A DNA stretch of 64,000 nucleotides. Origin: Saccharum officinarum (Eukaryota > Streptophyta > Magnoliopsida > Poales > Poaceae). How positions within the stretch are numbered: the stretch's first letter is position 1; the number at the start of each line of letters is the position of its first letter. Both the position numbers and the translations under genes were made by a program. The DNA lies in the NCBI GenBank assembly GCA_020631735.1, contig CM036201.1, positions 73,551,253-73,615,252 on the forward strand. The letters run 5' to 3'. Of the stretch, positions 11,093-22,070 are shown in pieces. Below the pieces are notes generated by a model, which was not told the origin of the DNA, made no database searches, and saw only the letters and a list, made by a program, of their open reading frames with translations.

Positions 11093-13280
11093 TACTTATT
11101 GTGCTATTTCTATTTTTCCCTAAGCTAAAGTACGTTACAGAGGTGTTAGAATGATCCGTGAATGATGGTGAACTATTAAGGCTAGATCCAATGCTCCAGC
11201 AGGGATAGTGGTCTTATCATGCCACATTATAGTGAAGCTCTCATGAAAGAGAGAAGAAAAATGTCGTGGCTTGCAGGACATGCTAGTAGTTCCTGCAGAT
11301 GGAGCTATTGTATTAGAAAAGAGACCGAGAGAGATGGTGAGATAAAGCTGATATTTATAGATGTTTTTTCTTTCTTTTTTTCTTATGCACAACAGTATGT
11401 GGTCTGTCATGCGTTATAGCATTGATACTTCAATAGAGTCTAGAGTATGTGACAACTTCTCTCACCTGAGGCTACCAATATTGTATGCTTTTTGCGTTGA
11501 ACGTGGTCTAATAGGGTGCATATGCAAACTGTAACGGTTTTCTTTGCTACAACAAAATAGTTTACATGTGCCATATCGAACGTTCAGACGTTTAGTATAA
11601 GTTATTAGATAATTACTTTGTGTTTTGTGCTCTATCGGAGAGAACTAAAAATCGGTAGGTGTGTGGGCAGGCCTGAATGAAGACCAATCAAAGCAAAGCT
11701 TGTTAGGCTTAATCAGAGAGGATTGAAGGGAATTGGGGGAGATTTAGTTTTCTGGGGATAAAACCCATAAATCTAGAGAGGTTGGCCATAAAGATTATGG
11801 CCAGCTAAAACCTACCACCACGTCTTCCTAGCAAAGGCACACCCAACTAGCAGGTGATCAACTGTTTCACGTGGTCGTGCCTATGGAGCCTGTTGGACAT
11901 CTAGCAGTGACCAAGCAAGACCAACTAAGTAAAAAAATTTAACATTTGTCTGGAGCTTTGATTTCTAGAGTGTCTTTGCACATGACACACTAGGGCTAAA
12001 GAAAAGCGCTTTATAGGCCCATGCTAAGGAGTAGCGTGACCATCTCTAGACGAAGATATCATATTCAATTGTTGTTAGGGCAACTTCATAGAGACGATGC
12101 CAGAGCTATAGGTATTGTAATATTCCTTGAACTAATAGTGATCCACAAACATGCCCCCACATCCTCTTAGAGAGGGCTTGACAAACTATGCGGTTCCACT
12201 GAATCGAAGCATGTAGCGGGAATATGCTAGATACTAATGACTTTAAACTGAGAAATCACAACGCACGCACAAATAGTACCATCATGCATAGGTCCTCCTA
12301 AATGATGTCTATAATAGGACACGACTATAGTCACCGCCACAACTTATCTACAGCAGGGCCAGGTTTTCACCTGGATATCCAATGGTTGGGTAGAATGGGA
12401 TGCAGTGATGTTGCCTTCGAACAAGAAGGATAACAACATCCAAAGACGTTGTTAGCGTGGCTGCAAAAAAGGCCACTAGTGCAGGTTGCGGCTGCGGCTA
12501 TTAGCAAACTAACAACACTGTACCTGCAGCCACAGCCCGCCGCCACAACAGTTTTTTCGTGCAACCAAAATCCCCCGTAGTTTTCATAGCACACACAAAC
12601 CTACCCTAACAAAAAAAAACTCAGAGTCGACGAAGCTTGTCACATGCCACACCATCGCTACACACGGGAACATAGCGCCCAAAGATTAATACGATGAAAG
12701 GTGTCACATATGTACCACTACTGAATGCTATGCGCGTTCAGGTCACGAGACTACACCCGTGACAAAGACAACCACGATATATTGACACATATCCTATTTG
12801 AAATGAGTGTTGATGCTTATGCTGATTTATTTTGCGAGAAAAATACAGTCCTTATTCAGAACGAGCACGCGGGAGAAGGTGCCGGCGAGCACCCAAGCAA
12901 CAAAGCTAACCGCGCCACCACGGCCATGACCGACATACTGTAGTGAGGAGGGAAGTACCGCCATCAAGCTGACCATCAAGAATCGCACCGTTCACCATCG
13001 CATCCAGACGAATCCCCACGTAGTGCGTAGCGCCTATGCAGATTTGGTCCAACACTATACCGATTCGTCACTGGAGCGAGAAGAGAAATAGAATGGATTT
13101 AGAAAAGAAAAGGCCAGGATAGGGAGGAGGATCGCTCGGCTCTACCGTCTTGGCTTTTCGACAGCATACTCAGGCCATGGCATATGGCAAGCCGTAGGTT
13201 AGGCCTCGCTTGGCTGCACTTGTTCCAGGATTGTCGCCGTTGCAGTGCTGTGCTTCTGCACCCACTTTCCTTTTTCTTTA
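11093..13280. other. Region B, second part: no host gene
   Basis: Apart from the LINE-like relic at 11810-11880, no coding sequence can be supported. A short inverted repeat around GCAGGTTGCGGCTGCGGC (about 12480-12540) is present here and at about 28210-28265, but not in the Copia-bearing unit at 23.4 kb. The right end (12960-13277) reappears beyond the Copia element at 45285-45650 and 49147-49220. Confidence 0.5.
11810..11880 (-). pseudogene. LINE reverse-transcriptase zinc-binding (zf-RVT) relic
   Basis: The minus strand encodes RETVDHLLVGCAFARKTW, which fits the 'ETxxHLxxxCxFAxxxW' signature at the end of plant LINE ORF2 (zf-RVT). A stop follows immediately and the surrounding frames are broken. 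The same relic is at about 22770-22835 and 38205-38265; the 27.56-kb copy has lost about 30 bp inside it. It is a fossil fragment with no intact element. Confidence 0.4.
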
Positions 13281-13507
13281 GGCCATGTTTTTCCAAAAAA
13301 ATTTAAGATTTCCCGTCACATCGAATGTTTAGACACATGCATAGAGCATTAAATATAGATGAAAAAAAACTAATTACACAGTTCGGTAGAAAACCACGAA
13401 ACGAATCTTTTGAGCCTAATTAGTCAATCATTAGACTCTAATTGATAAATACAAACAAAAGTGCTTCAGTAGCCAAAGCCAAAAATTTTCGCGAGCTAAA
13501 CATACCC
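13281..13507. mobile_element. Tourist-like MITE, forward orientation, 227 bp
   Basis: Ends are GGCCATGTTT and AAACATACCC (complement GGGTATGTTT), flanked by TTA at 13278-13280 and 13508-13510. The corresponding position in the near-identical segment after the gap (about 28995-29002) has a single TTA and no element, which proves the boundaries. A relative in the opposite orientation occupies the same TTA at 49221-49463. Confidence 0.85.
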
Positions 13508-13510
13508 TTA

Positions 13511-14163
13511 CTCAGGTCTGTAGTGCAACAGCAGCACTGTTGGGTCTCTTCAGAATGCAGAAAATTAACACGATTGTGAGATTTTACAAGAATCGGTTTA
13601 ATTTCACTGGAAATACACAGGATTTAGGAAGAATAATCCCACAGGGCAGCAGTCAAGCGGGACAAGCAGAAGCAGAAGCAGAAGCAGAGCAGTAGAGTAC
13701 TACTGCCCAGCAGAGCAGATCATGATTTGTGCTAGCGACATTCAGGCATCGTCATTGGTGGCTTTGACTTGAGTTGAGCCCAGTAGCAATAACATGATCA
13801 TCATCATCAACACTGCCCCAGCAGAGCACCGAATTGTCGAAACCACCCGTGCGATTCTGAACGAAAAAGACCACATCCACCCCTTGAATCATCACATATA
13901 CAACCGGCCATAGAGAGAAGGCTTCCCATGCCATCGGCAATGGCGCCCGGTCCCATTTTCCCCGCTGGAATCACTCGACACGTGGCTGCTCTACAACTTG
14001 AACTCCTGCCTACTGCTACGGCAACACGCACCAACGCCACACGCCTTTCACCACGACCACATCACCGGGCTCGCCTGCGCCACCGCCGGCGCCGGCGCCG
14101 CCCAGCAGTGCTGCGGCCACCGGTACACCAATCCCTCGCCAGCCGCGGCGCCGTACGCCTGAC
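13511..14163 (-). pseudogene. Gene X relic, unit 1: last ~37 codons plus 3' UTR
   Basis: This block matches the 3' end of gene X (50086-50690). The final codons remain open from about 14160 to the stop at 14050-14048, reading GEGLVYRWPQHCWAA and ending SPVMWSW. Everything upstream (promoter, start and about 195 codons) is missing. The sequence changes abruptly at about 14160 to the downstream flank of the DUO1-like gene. It results from a deletion that removed most of gene X and the X-DUO1 intergenic region from this unit. Confidence 0.75.
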
Positions 14164-14205
14164 CCTCGCCATCTCATACATGATACATAGACCGTGCAGG
14201 TCACT

Positions 14206-14684
14206 CTACGGCTGGGCGGACGGAGGGAGGCCGAAGAAGTCGAGCGTCTCCGGCGTGAGGTCGTCAAGCGCACGCCCTGGTGCATCGACGACCCGAAGTG
14301 CACGTACTCCTACTTCGTCGATGCCGAAGAACAGGGTCGGCGGCACCACCGCCAGCGGCTCCGGGCAGAAGGCATCGTCGTCGTCGGGGTCGACCATCGA
14401 CGAACACCAGCGGGTCGACGCCGGAGGCCGGGCTCCCGCCGCCGCCGCCGCACGAGAGCAGACGAGTGGCCGCCGTCGGGGTGGCACCGGACGAACCGAG
14501 CTCTGATGCGCTGTCGAAGTGCGTGGGGAGCGCAATGGCGAGAGCGGAGAGCCGCCACCGTGCATGGAGGTGGCTCCTGGTCCTCCTGACTGCTGCTGCT
14601 CTGGCCGCCGGTCTGGAGCGGGGACGGCTTCGTTTCCTGGAACGGGATCATGTCCTGGCACGGGCTCTGACAGAGAAGCTGCAA
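14206..14684 (-). pseudogene. DUO1-like last exon relic, unit 1
   Basis: The sequence corresponds to exon 3 of the intact DUO1-like MYB (53524-53054), from the splice acceptor region near 14685 to the stop at 14208-14206. The N-terminal part (LQLQLLCQS.CQD) and the C-terminal part (DDLTPETLDFFGLPPSAQP) lie in different frames, so at least one frameshifting indel separates them. Exons 1 and 2, which encode the MYB DNA-binding repeats, are absent. Without them it cannot act as a MYB protein. Confidence 0.8.
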
Positions 14685-15249
14685 CTGCAATGCGCAAGGT
14701 TTCAGACTTTCAGTTCTCAGATGTGTCATGGTACAGTACTACTTCGTAGACTACTGATGCTGATAAAAAGAAAACATGAACAAATTATTTTTCAGAAAAT
14801 CATACTAGAATAATTTGTTTGGAAGACAACTGCTCGTTGGCTAGTACAGCAGTAGTTCACATAAAGCCAATGGTTGATTTAGAAATGCAGTGCTGCAAAA
14901 CCAATCAGATACTGCAGTGTATTTCTGCAACTCCACTTCAGAACAATCAGATTTTAGAGAAACAAAGGAAACATGCAACGCGCAAGGTTTCAGGCTTTCA
15001 GTTGTCAGATGTGTCATGGTCAAGACTTGAGAAACATGAACATAACATTTTTCAGAAAATGATGCTACATGCTGACAAAAGGAAACACGAACGTAAACAT
15101 TTTTTCAGAAAATGGCACTAGATGTTGATCAAAGGAAACATGAACATAACATTTCTCATAAAATGATACTAGAATAAATTTGTGTGAAAGACAACCGCTT
15201 GTTAGCTACAGTATTATATAGTTCAGAAGAAGCCATTTATTTCAGAAAT
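14685..15249 (-). repeat. DUO1 intron 2 fragment with internal repeats, ending at the duplication junction
   Basis: This matches DUO1 intron 2 (53525-53990). The motif GTTGTCAGATGTGTCATGG followed by a GAAACATGAACATAACATTT block recurs several times, giving irregular local repeats. Similarity to the intron ends with TTCAGAAAT at 15249. The next base belongs to the MBD 3' flank. AAAT (15246-15249) is shared by both parents (53987-53990 and 4147-4150). Confidence 0.8.
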
Positions 15250-15552
15250 CTTAAACCTTATCACTTCGACACACTTTCTTGTCAGTTGTCATCCCAAAAT
15301 CTCAGAGTTTCATCTGACCATGACTAGCAATCTGGCACCCAGCAGCAGCAGCTACAATAAAAAAACATACACGCGGTGTTCAAGTAGCAGCCGATCGAAA
15401 GCAACACGAGCCTACCTGATCCTGACGGACCCAAACGAACGAACCAATAAAACAGCACGAACATGGCAGCTACCTATGGGGACCAAGTTCTGCAACCCTT
15501 GTAGGAGCATCATCTATAGTTTTGTATCATTCTACACCAACCACCCAAAAGA
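15250..15552 (-). other. 3' UTR/flank of MBD copy 2
   Basis: This corresponds to 4151-4555 downstream of MBD copy 1. It supplies about 300-400 nt of native 3' sequence before the chimeric junction, so copy 2 may keep its own polyadenylation region. Confidence 0.6.
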
Positions 15553-17633
15553 TTATCCTAGGCTGGCCGAATGCGGGTTTAAGCTAAGCTGCTGGTGCAG
15601 GCGGCGGGCTCTCAGGCTCTGGCAGTTCAGAAGACGACTGCACCACTTGAGTCTGATCTCCATTGTAGAGGACCAGCAGCATGTTGTTCTCCGGTTGTCA
15701 TCCGCCGGTGGAGGTGCCCAGGAGATGGGTTGCACTGAACCAAGAAACAAAACATGGGATCAGATGAGAATAATGAGCAAGCTTCAATTGATGTTGAAAT
15801 ACTAGCCCATGTTAGAAGCCATATGTTTGGAGTGAGGACAAAAATGTCTATATGGTTGGAGTGAGGACATAAGTGTCCCAGGCACTACTGTAATATGAAC
15901 AGCCAATTGTATGGATGTAGCTGCAACACAAATGTGCAGAATCTATAACACATCAACCAATTGCCGAGTAACTTTGCACCAAAATTCTGGTGCTTACTAG
16001 AAAATACAAACATCTAGATAGCTACTACTATCCACTAGGAAGATGTCAATCTAACCATGCAGCAATAGGAACATCCCAAACATGCCAGGAGGTTGCTATA
16101 TTTCAGGTGCCTGAATTTTCAGGCAACAATCTTAGACAACCAATTAGTACAACTAAAAGGACAACTCACATAAGATAATTAATAGTTTTTTTTATAGTCA
16201 AACAATGAAAAAAATTAGATGTTGCTTGAACAACAACAAAAAATCAAGCACCTGAAATATAGGAGAAGTGAAAAGGGAGACCAGAAAACATTAAATGTAG
16301 GATGCTCAATTTATGTAATATACATTACCTTCTTCCGGTGGGAGAAGCTTAGTTGACCCTGTTGGTGTAATACCACTTTGGCTTGTCTGGGAACGCTTCC
16401 TAACATAGTCCTTTTGTAGTGGTGCAGGTGACTGGAATGAAAAATGAGATAACTTTACACCTTGTGCAGCACATTCTGGATGCTCTTCAAGGTACCTATC
16501 CAAGCATGGAGTTCGAAGAATTAGAGAAAAATTTCGATCAGACAACTACATACATGTAAAACTGAACTTGAGCAACAATATGCTTTAAGTGAAGAGATTG
16601 AAGCAAGAGTTGACCAATGGAACTTCACATACTTCTCCACTTCCTTGCTTGATCTCAGTTGTGTTCCTGTAGGGGACCAATAGTACCTGAAAGCATGAAT
16701 ACAATGTAAATATGTGCACTACCATATTTATCCAAGATGCCAGTGCTAGAACACCATGCAGCATGATATTAATATCAATATGGGTGATTGACTACAGTAA
16801 ACAACACTAGCTGTAGGTATAAATATATTGAAGGAGAACTGTTTTGTATGATATTAAACTAAAACACCAATTTTCCCATTTCTTTAAACAATTAGAACTT
16901 AGATTTTTCTTTCTCCATTTGTTCGTTGCCATGGAATATGAACTTAGATCATAGGTTAGACGTCAGCCAGAGGAAATACAACAGATAGCACACAAGTATG
17001 CATACAAGTTCATAAGATTGGACATATGTAACAACTACAATGCCATTTGCTAAGAGATAAGCAGTCAAACTAGGAAGGATTTAAGGTTCGGAGAGAAAAT
17101 GTTACTCACACATCAGCAAATTTGGTGCTTCCTTTACCTCTTATCTTAACCAACCTTTCCCATCCTTGAGGGGTCCGTGCGATGTTAGGTTTATCAATTG
17201 CCCAAAGCATACCGTTGTCCTGAGATACATCTGATGGGTCATCGCATGTCACATCAGGCTTCCACTCACAGGCTTTCTCACAGACAAAAGGATTCTGTAG
17301 AGCTTGCTCTCGAATTTCTTCGTGCTTCTCTTTTGTTGAAATAAGTCTCCATTTCTGACATTTAGCACACTGAGCAGCAAAGGCTCCAATTTGCTTTCCC
17401 AACGCACGCTTTTGTTTCTTTGATGGTTTTGCTGGTACAATTGGGAGATGGCTTGCACTCTGTTCATCTCTTCCCCTATCACTTTTGTCATTCTTATAGA
17501 TCACTACTTGCTGAGACACATCATCACATTGGTCACCATCTTTATCAGATAATGTTTTCTGTCTCTTCCCAGATGGTGGAGATACAGAGTTCTCAGTGGG
17601 ACTGATCATAGAATTTTCTGGTTTGGACTCCAT
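15553..17633 (-). CDS. MBD copy 2: CW zinc finger + MBD protein with shifted C-terminus
   Basis: Exons are 17633-17110, 16686-16633, 16495-16329 and 15734-15553. All junctions have GT/AG and compatible phase. The predicted nuclear protein carries a CW zinc finger (Cys 89, 92, 118 and 130, Trp 95) and then an MBD from about residue 154, with GWERLVKIRGKGSTKFADV continuing into YYWSPTGTQLRSSKEVEKY across exons. In the last exon one base is missing near 15693 relative to copies 1 and 3. After PPPADDN the frame therefore shifts and adds about 46 unrelated residues, instead of ending a little after GDQTQVVQ. The CW and MBD domains are unaffected. It lies in the same orientation as copy 1 and keeps its own promoter. 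If the gap hides a haplotype overlap, this is the allele of copy 3. Confidence 0.8.
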
Positions 17634-19598
17634 ATTTCTTAAGGACCTGTTGAAAGGATAGTAAACAAAATTTAACTTTAGAAGGTAAAAGATAGCTTCA
17701 TATCATAACATAATGATACATAAGCATAATATCTTCAGTACAAAGATTGCTCCATATTTCTGTACCTAGAACCTAGGGAATTGTAACCATTGCACGAGTC
17801 AACGTTGAGCCTCTGAGAAGTATGATACTATAGCCTACATGGACTAAAGCATTTGGATTGGGAATTTGGAGAAAGCATCCAGAGAAAACAAAATTTACAA
17901 AAGGGGTACTTTCAAACTGGGATTTCTGAGACAAGCCTACAATTCTGAAAGATCTCTAAGTTAAACAGATTTAATGTAAGTGTAAAAGATCCCTAAGTTA
18001 AACAGATTTAAAGTAGCTACACAATAGTGCAACTGAAAAATACATAAGGGAAACAATACAATAACGGGCATACACAGAAGATTGCCTAAAAAACATTCAT
18101 TATAAATCTTGGATTTGATGTACCTAGAATAATGGAACCAAGTTCTCAAATGTCAAAACATAGTATACACTAAAAAGCCAACAGCAGAACAACCATTCCA
18201 AGTTGACAACAGAATTCTACAGAGCATTTTATAGAAGGACATTGCTAATAAATTCTCTATGGTACATAAAAAAAGCATCTGTATAAACACATGGATCAAC
18301 TAGTATGTTTCACATCCTTTTTATTTTGGCCGTATAAGATTAGTTACTGTGCTGTATAAATCTCCATCCTGTACAACTAACTGAGGTGGTGTAACATCCT
18401 ACAATCAGAAAGCTAGATATCAGGATTCATTAGCCATATAAGCCAACACCTCCTTAGTACTGACAGGGCCCAACCAATCAGGTTCACCAAAGTCCTGTTC
18501 TCCAAACAAGGTATTTCTCAAACCAAGATGAAAAGTTGTACATCAAGTTCAGTTTGGTGTAACACAAATTCCAAGCATTGAACAACTGAACTAAGTGGCA
18601 CTAACTCAATTACAAAGATTCCTCAGCTTGACTCTAGGATATCATTTGCAATAACAATATTTACGAACATAGTTCCTCATTAGTATGCTTCGGGAATTAC
18701 CAATTGGACCCTGTTATAATAAGGTATCGCATAACTTCCTAACATGTAACATTTGAACTAAGTAGAGCTAATGCAGAAAATACCAAAACCCCTAGGCTAG
18801 ATACAATCTATCATTAGCAGTGGAAACACAGCATTAAGTTGACAAACCTAAGTCAGCATCCCAATAGCATTAAGTTAATGAGAAATGTTATGAAGCTAAC
18901 AATTCTTGCTTCTTGCAAGCCTGTGAACCACTTTCTTCAGACTTGAACTTGTCTGAACTTAATGTGTCTCAGACACAAAACACATTTTGTCCAGTAGCTA
19001 TGTTCAAAGTAGCAGGGCCAACTATTCATGTTTTGACCACAAACTTTTTATGGAGCTTTTTCTGCAAAAGACGAAACAGTATAGTTTCCCCTCGTCCAAA
19101 AAAAGTCAGTATTCCAATATCATAACACATGCCTCTGGAATCCAAACATTACAGGCCTAATCCAACCAACAACAGAAATCGTGATACTCCAGCCGTATGT
19201 GTTCTCAGGCTTGCAAGACATGAAGCGTACGTGTTGTCTATCCCTAAAATATCCTAAACCAAAATCTAGAATCTCACCGAAATCCAAGGATTTAAGCACG
19301 TAAACATGCCAAGCACAAATATGTGGCCTTCTTGTTAGCAACAAGAGAAGCTACTCTCTGATTCCTACGTCTGGAATGTGAAAACGACAAAATCGCCAAA
19401 CCGCACATACATCAGCACATGCTCTATCTAACATTCGATATCGAGCAATGCTAACACGAAACTCGACCAGCAGGAAATCACCGAAATTCTAACCACACGA
19501 ACAAGCTTTTATTCAGTTCTTCTGTGAGCACCGCACGCGAAATAAAATCAAGACACCAACGATCGCAAAACAGAAGACGAGGAGGATAGAGCGTATAC
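17634..19598 (-). other. Intron 1 of MBD copy 2
   Basis: A leader intron from the donor at 19598 (GTATACG) to the acceptor just before 17646. It lacks the tandem duplication seen in copy 1. No extra exon is visible. Confidence 0.6.
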
Positions 19599-19955
19599 TT
19601 GTAGCGTTCCCAGTAGCGGCTACGGGCGGCCAAATGGGCTGGTCGTCGTCCTCGGGAGGCTCCGGCGGCCACCGCGGGGGAGGAGACCGGGCGAAATGCG
19701 GGGGAGACGCCGTTTCGAGGCGGCGTGCCTCGCAGGTGGCGTCGAGCCGCCGGAAGAGCTCAGCTCGGCGGGGATCGCGTCGAGCCGTGGCGCCGGGCTG
19801 CTCGCTGGCGGACGCCGCCGTGCCTGCCTCGGCTATCTCGGCGCGCGCGCCGGGCGTTAAAGGAGAAAAGAGAAGCCGACTAGCCTTCTCTGTCTCTCTT
19901 CTTAGTTCTTACACTTGCAACTGTGTGCGGCGCTGACTAGTTGTTGTCTGAGAAA
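19599..19955 (-). other. Exon 1 (5' leader) of MBD copy 2, with TATA box at 19986-19991
   Basis: Homologous to the copy 1 leader. One G is missing here relative to copy 3 (TACGGGCGG for TACGGGGCGG), which breaks the frame that is open in the other two copies. That argues the leader is untranslated or that this copy has lost an extension. The TATA motif on the minus strand is at 19986-19991. Confidence 0.55.
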
Positions 19956-19991
19956 TTTTGGAGAATTTGGTGAATTTCTACTGAATTTATA

Positions 19992-21729
19992 GAGGGGAGG
20001 TGGTGTTGGTTTTAGACCTAGTACGGCTCAGAAGGATCTAGAATGTGGCCACCTACCCTAAAAAAATTTCATAATTTCCTTTTGTTGAATCCAAATTCCA
20101 AATGGCCCATTTAACAAAACTTTATTTGTAGAATAGTGCATGTGTTTATATTTTATCAAAAAATTTGTGAGGGAAAAATGACATGGGAGGTGTAATTGCA
20201 AAACTTTACCCTAGTCATCAAGCAAGGGCGCGAATATACGGAATCCAGACTATTAGAGGTCGTGAAATGTGGTGCTTACACACGTAGATCTGTTGGTTCT
20301 TAGTTTTATTTAAACCCCCAAACAAATTAACGGTCTTTAGCGCGAAAGAATAACGTTGGTTTGCAATTAACGACTTAACATTGGTTAGCAATTAATAGAA
20401 TAATAACGGTCTTTGGCGTGAAAGAAAGGCGAGGAAAACATATTTACATGGACCGTGTGCGCTTGTTTCTAATAACTCGCATAGCGGTAGAGCAAGCATT
20501 TACGTGGACCACCAACTTCGTGCGTTTGTTTCTAATAAAGCTATAGATATCAAGAGTATCAATATCGTATCAAGAGAAATTTTCAACATATCTCGAAATT
20601 AATTTCCACATCCATGACCACACTGGTTACTTGAGAAATCTCACTATTGATTTTTCACAAGCCAACGGCAGCATTTTTTATTAAAAAAAAAGAAAAATTA
20701 CCCAACGGTAGCTTAGCCACCAACCGTCCAACACAGTCGTAGGCTCGCAGCCAAAAGAAGCGAACATTTATCTGGTTGCCTCAAACGCTATGGTTGATGA
20801 ACTGGCGGCATGCACAAGAAGCATGTTCTGGCGACAGCATAGTTTTTTTTTCTTTTTTTGAAACTCTGGCGACAGCATATATTAGTTTGTTTGGAAAAGT
20901 TTCTTTTTTTACTGTTGACAGAAAAAATAATAATGGAATAGTCAAATCCTAGTCTACAGATTGAGAATTATTGTGCGTGGCCACACCCACACTAAAAAAT
21001 GATGTCTGTCTAATTCTTTTGGGTAAGGTGATAATAAGTAGTAGAAACATGAAAATATTAACCATTGTCTTTTGATGTATGCAACTTTGCTAAACACCTC
21101 GTCTAGCTATAAGAGTTATGGGAGAAAAATGGATGAGGATGAGAAGTTTACCTAACCAAAAAAAAAGAGCACAAGCTAGGGCAATATATTAAACGCGTGA
21201 ATAACGTCGCCTTGAGGGGAAAAAAAGAGAGGAAAAAACGCCACTATAGATTCCTAATCACCAAAGTACCACGCTAGTTACTAGAGAAAGATATTGCAGT
21301 TTTGACAGTATGACCAGAAATCACAAGGAAAAACTATTATAGTCTGTCCCATGTGGAAAATGGATAGAGAATTTTAGAGAAATTAATGCAAAAAATCAGA
21401 ACTTTCTGTGTGAGAATTATGAAAATAATTTCATAAAAAGGTTGTGAAAATGAAAATTATAAACAAATATATATAAGTAAACAGAGGAAGGGAGAGGTAA
21501 GTCTTAAGTTAGAGGAATAGCCATTATTAGCCAACCAACGTAGCCACAGCCAGAACAGACAAACATTTATCTCGTTGCCTCAAAACACCATGTGCTCAAT
21601 AGGCATGTTCTGGCGATAACAATCAAAGTTGGCTATTGGCGAAAAGTTGTACCCAGGAGCCTATCTACAGTTCATTTGAAAAAAAATCCTCTTAATAATT
21701 GAGTAGCCATGTTAATTTGGCAATACTAC
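19992..21729. other. Region B of unit 2, first part
   Basis: Diverged copy of 9122-10751, with many small indels. It has extra sequence near 21290-21330 (TTTTGACAGTATGACCAGAAA) that is absent from unit 1. No gene is seen. Confidence 0.5.
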
Positions 21730-22070
21730 AGGCCTGTTTGGATCCACCTCAAATAAAATTTATCTATCTAATTGCTAGAGCTAAAATTTAACTGGCTAAG
21801 CTTTATCTAGGGATGCTATCCCTCGTTAATTTCATTGTTTAGCTAGCTAAATTTTAGCTGAGGTGTTTGGATCCTCTAGCTAAACTTTAGCTGGAAATAG
21901 TTTGGTCATTGAGGCCTTTTAGCTGGTTTTAGCTAGGTTGGAACATCTAAAATAATTGTGTACATTTTGACCTCCTGCTAAAGTTTAGTTGGGTTTAGCC
22001 GTGGGCTATTTGGATCCACCATAGCTAAATTTAGCCAGCTAAAGTTTAGCCGGTGGATCCAAACATGACC
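21730..22070. mobile_element. MITE with TAC flanks (region B, unit 2)
   Basis: Orthologous insertion to 10752-11092. Ends are AGGCCTGTTTGG and CCAAACATGACC, with TAC at 21727-21729 and 22071-22073. Its copy of the left end is closer to the presumed original than that of unit 1. Confidence 0.7.

Noticed and set aside
13660..13695. AGAAGC/AGAAAC hexamer runs near the gene X relics as a regulatory element
   Set aside because: Unit number differs between the copies (13660-13695 versus 29158-29192) as in ordinary microsatellite slippage in a 3' UTR.
13928..14813. Several plus-strand open frames over the X/DUO1 relic
   Set aside because: They are shadows of the GC-rich DUO1 exon 3 relic and continue into its intron sequence. 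The minus strand carries the recognisable DUO1 tail.
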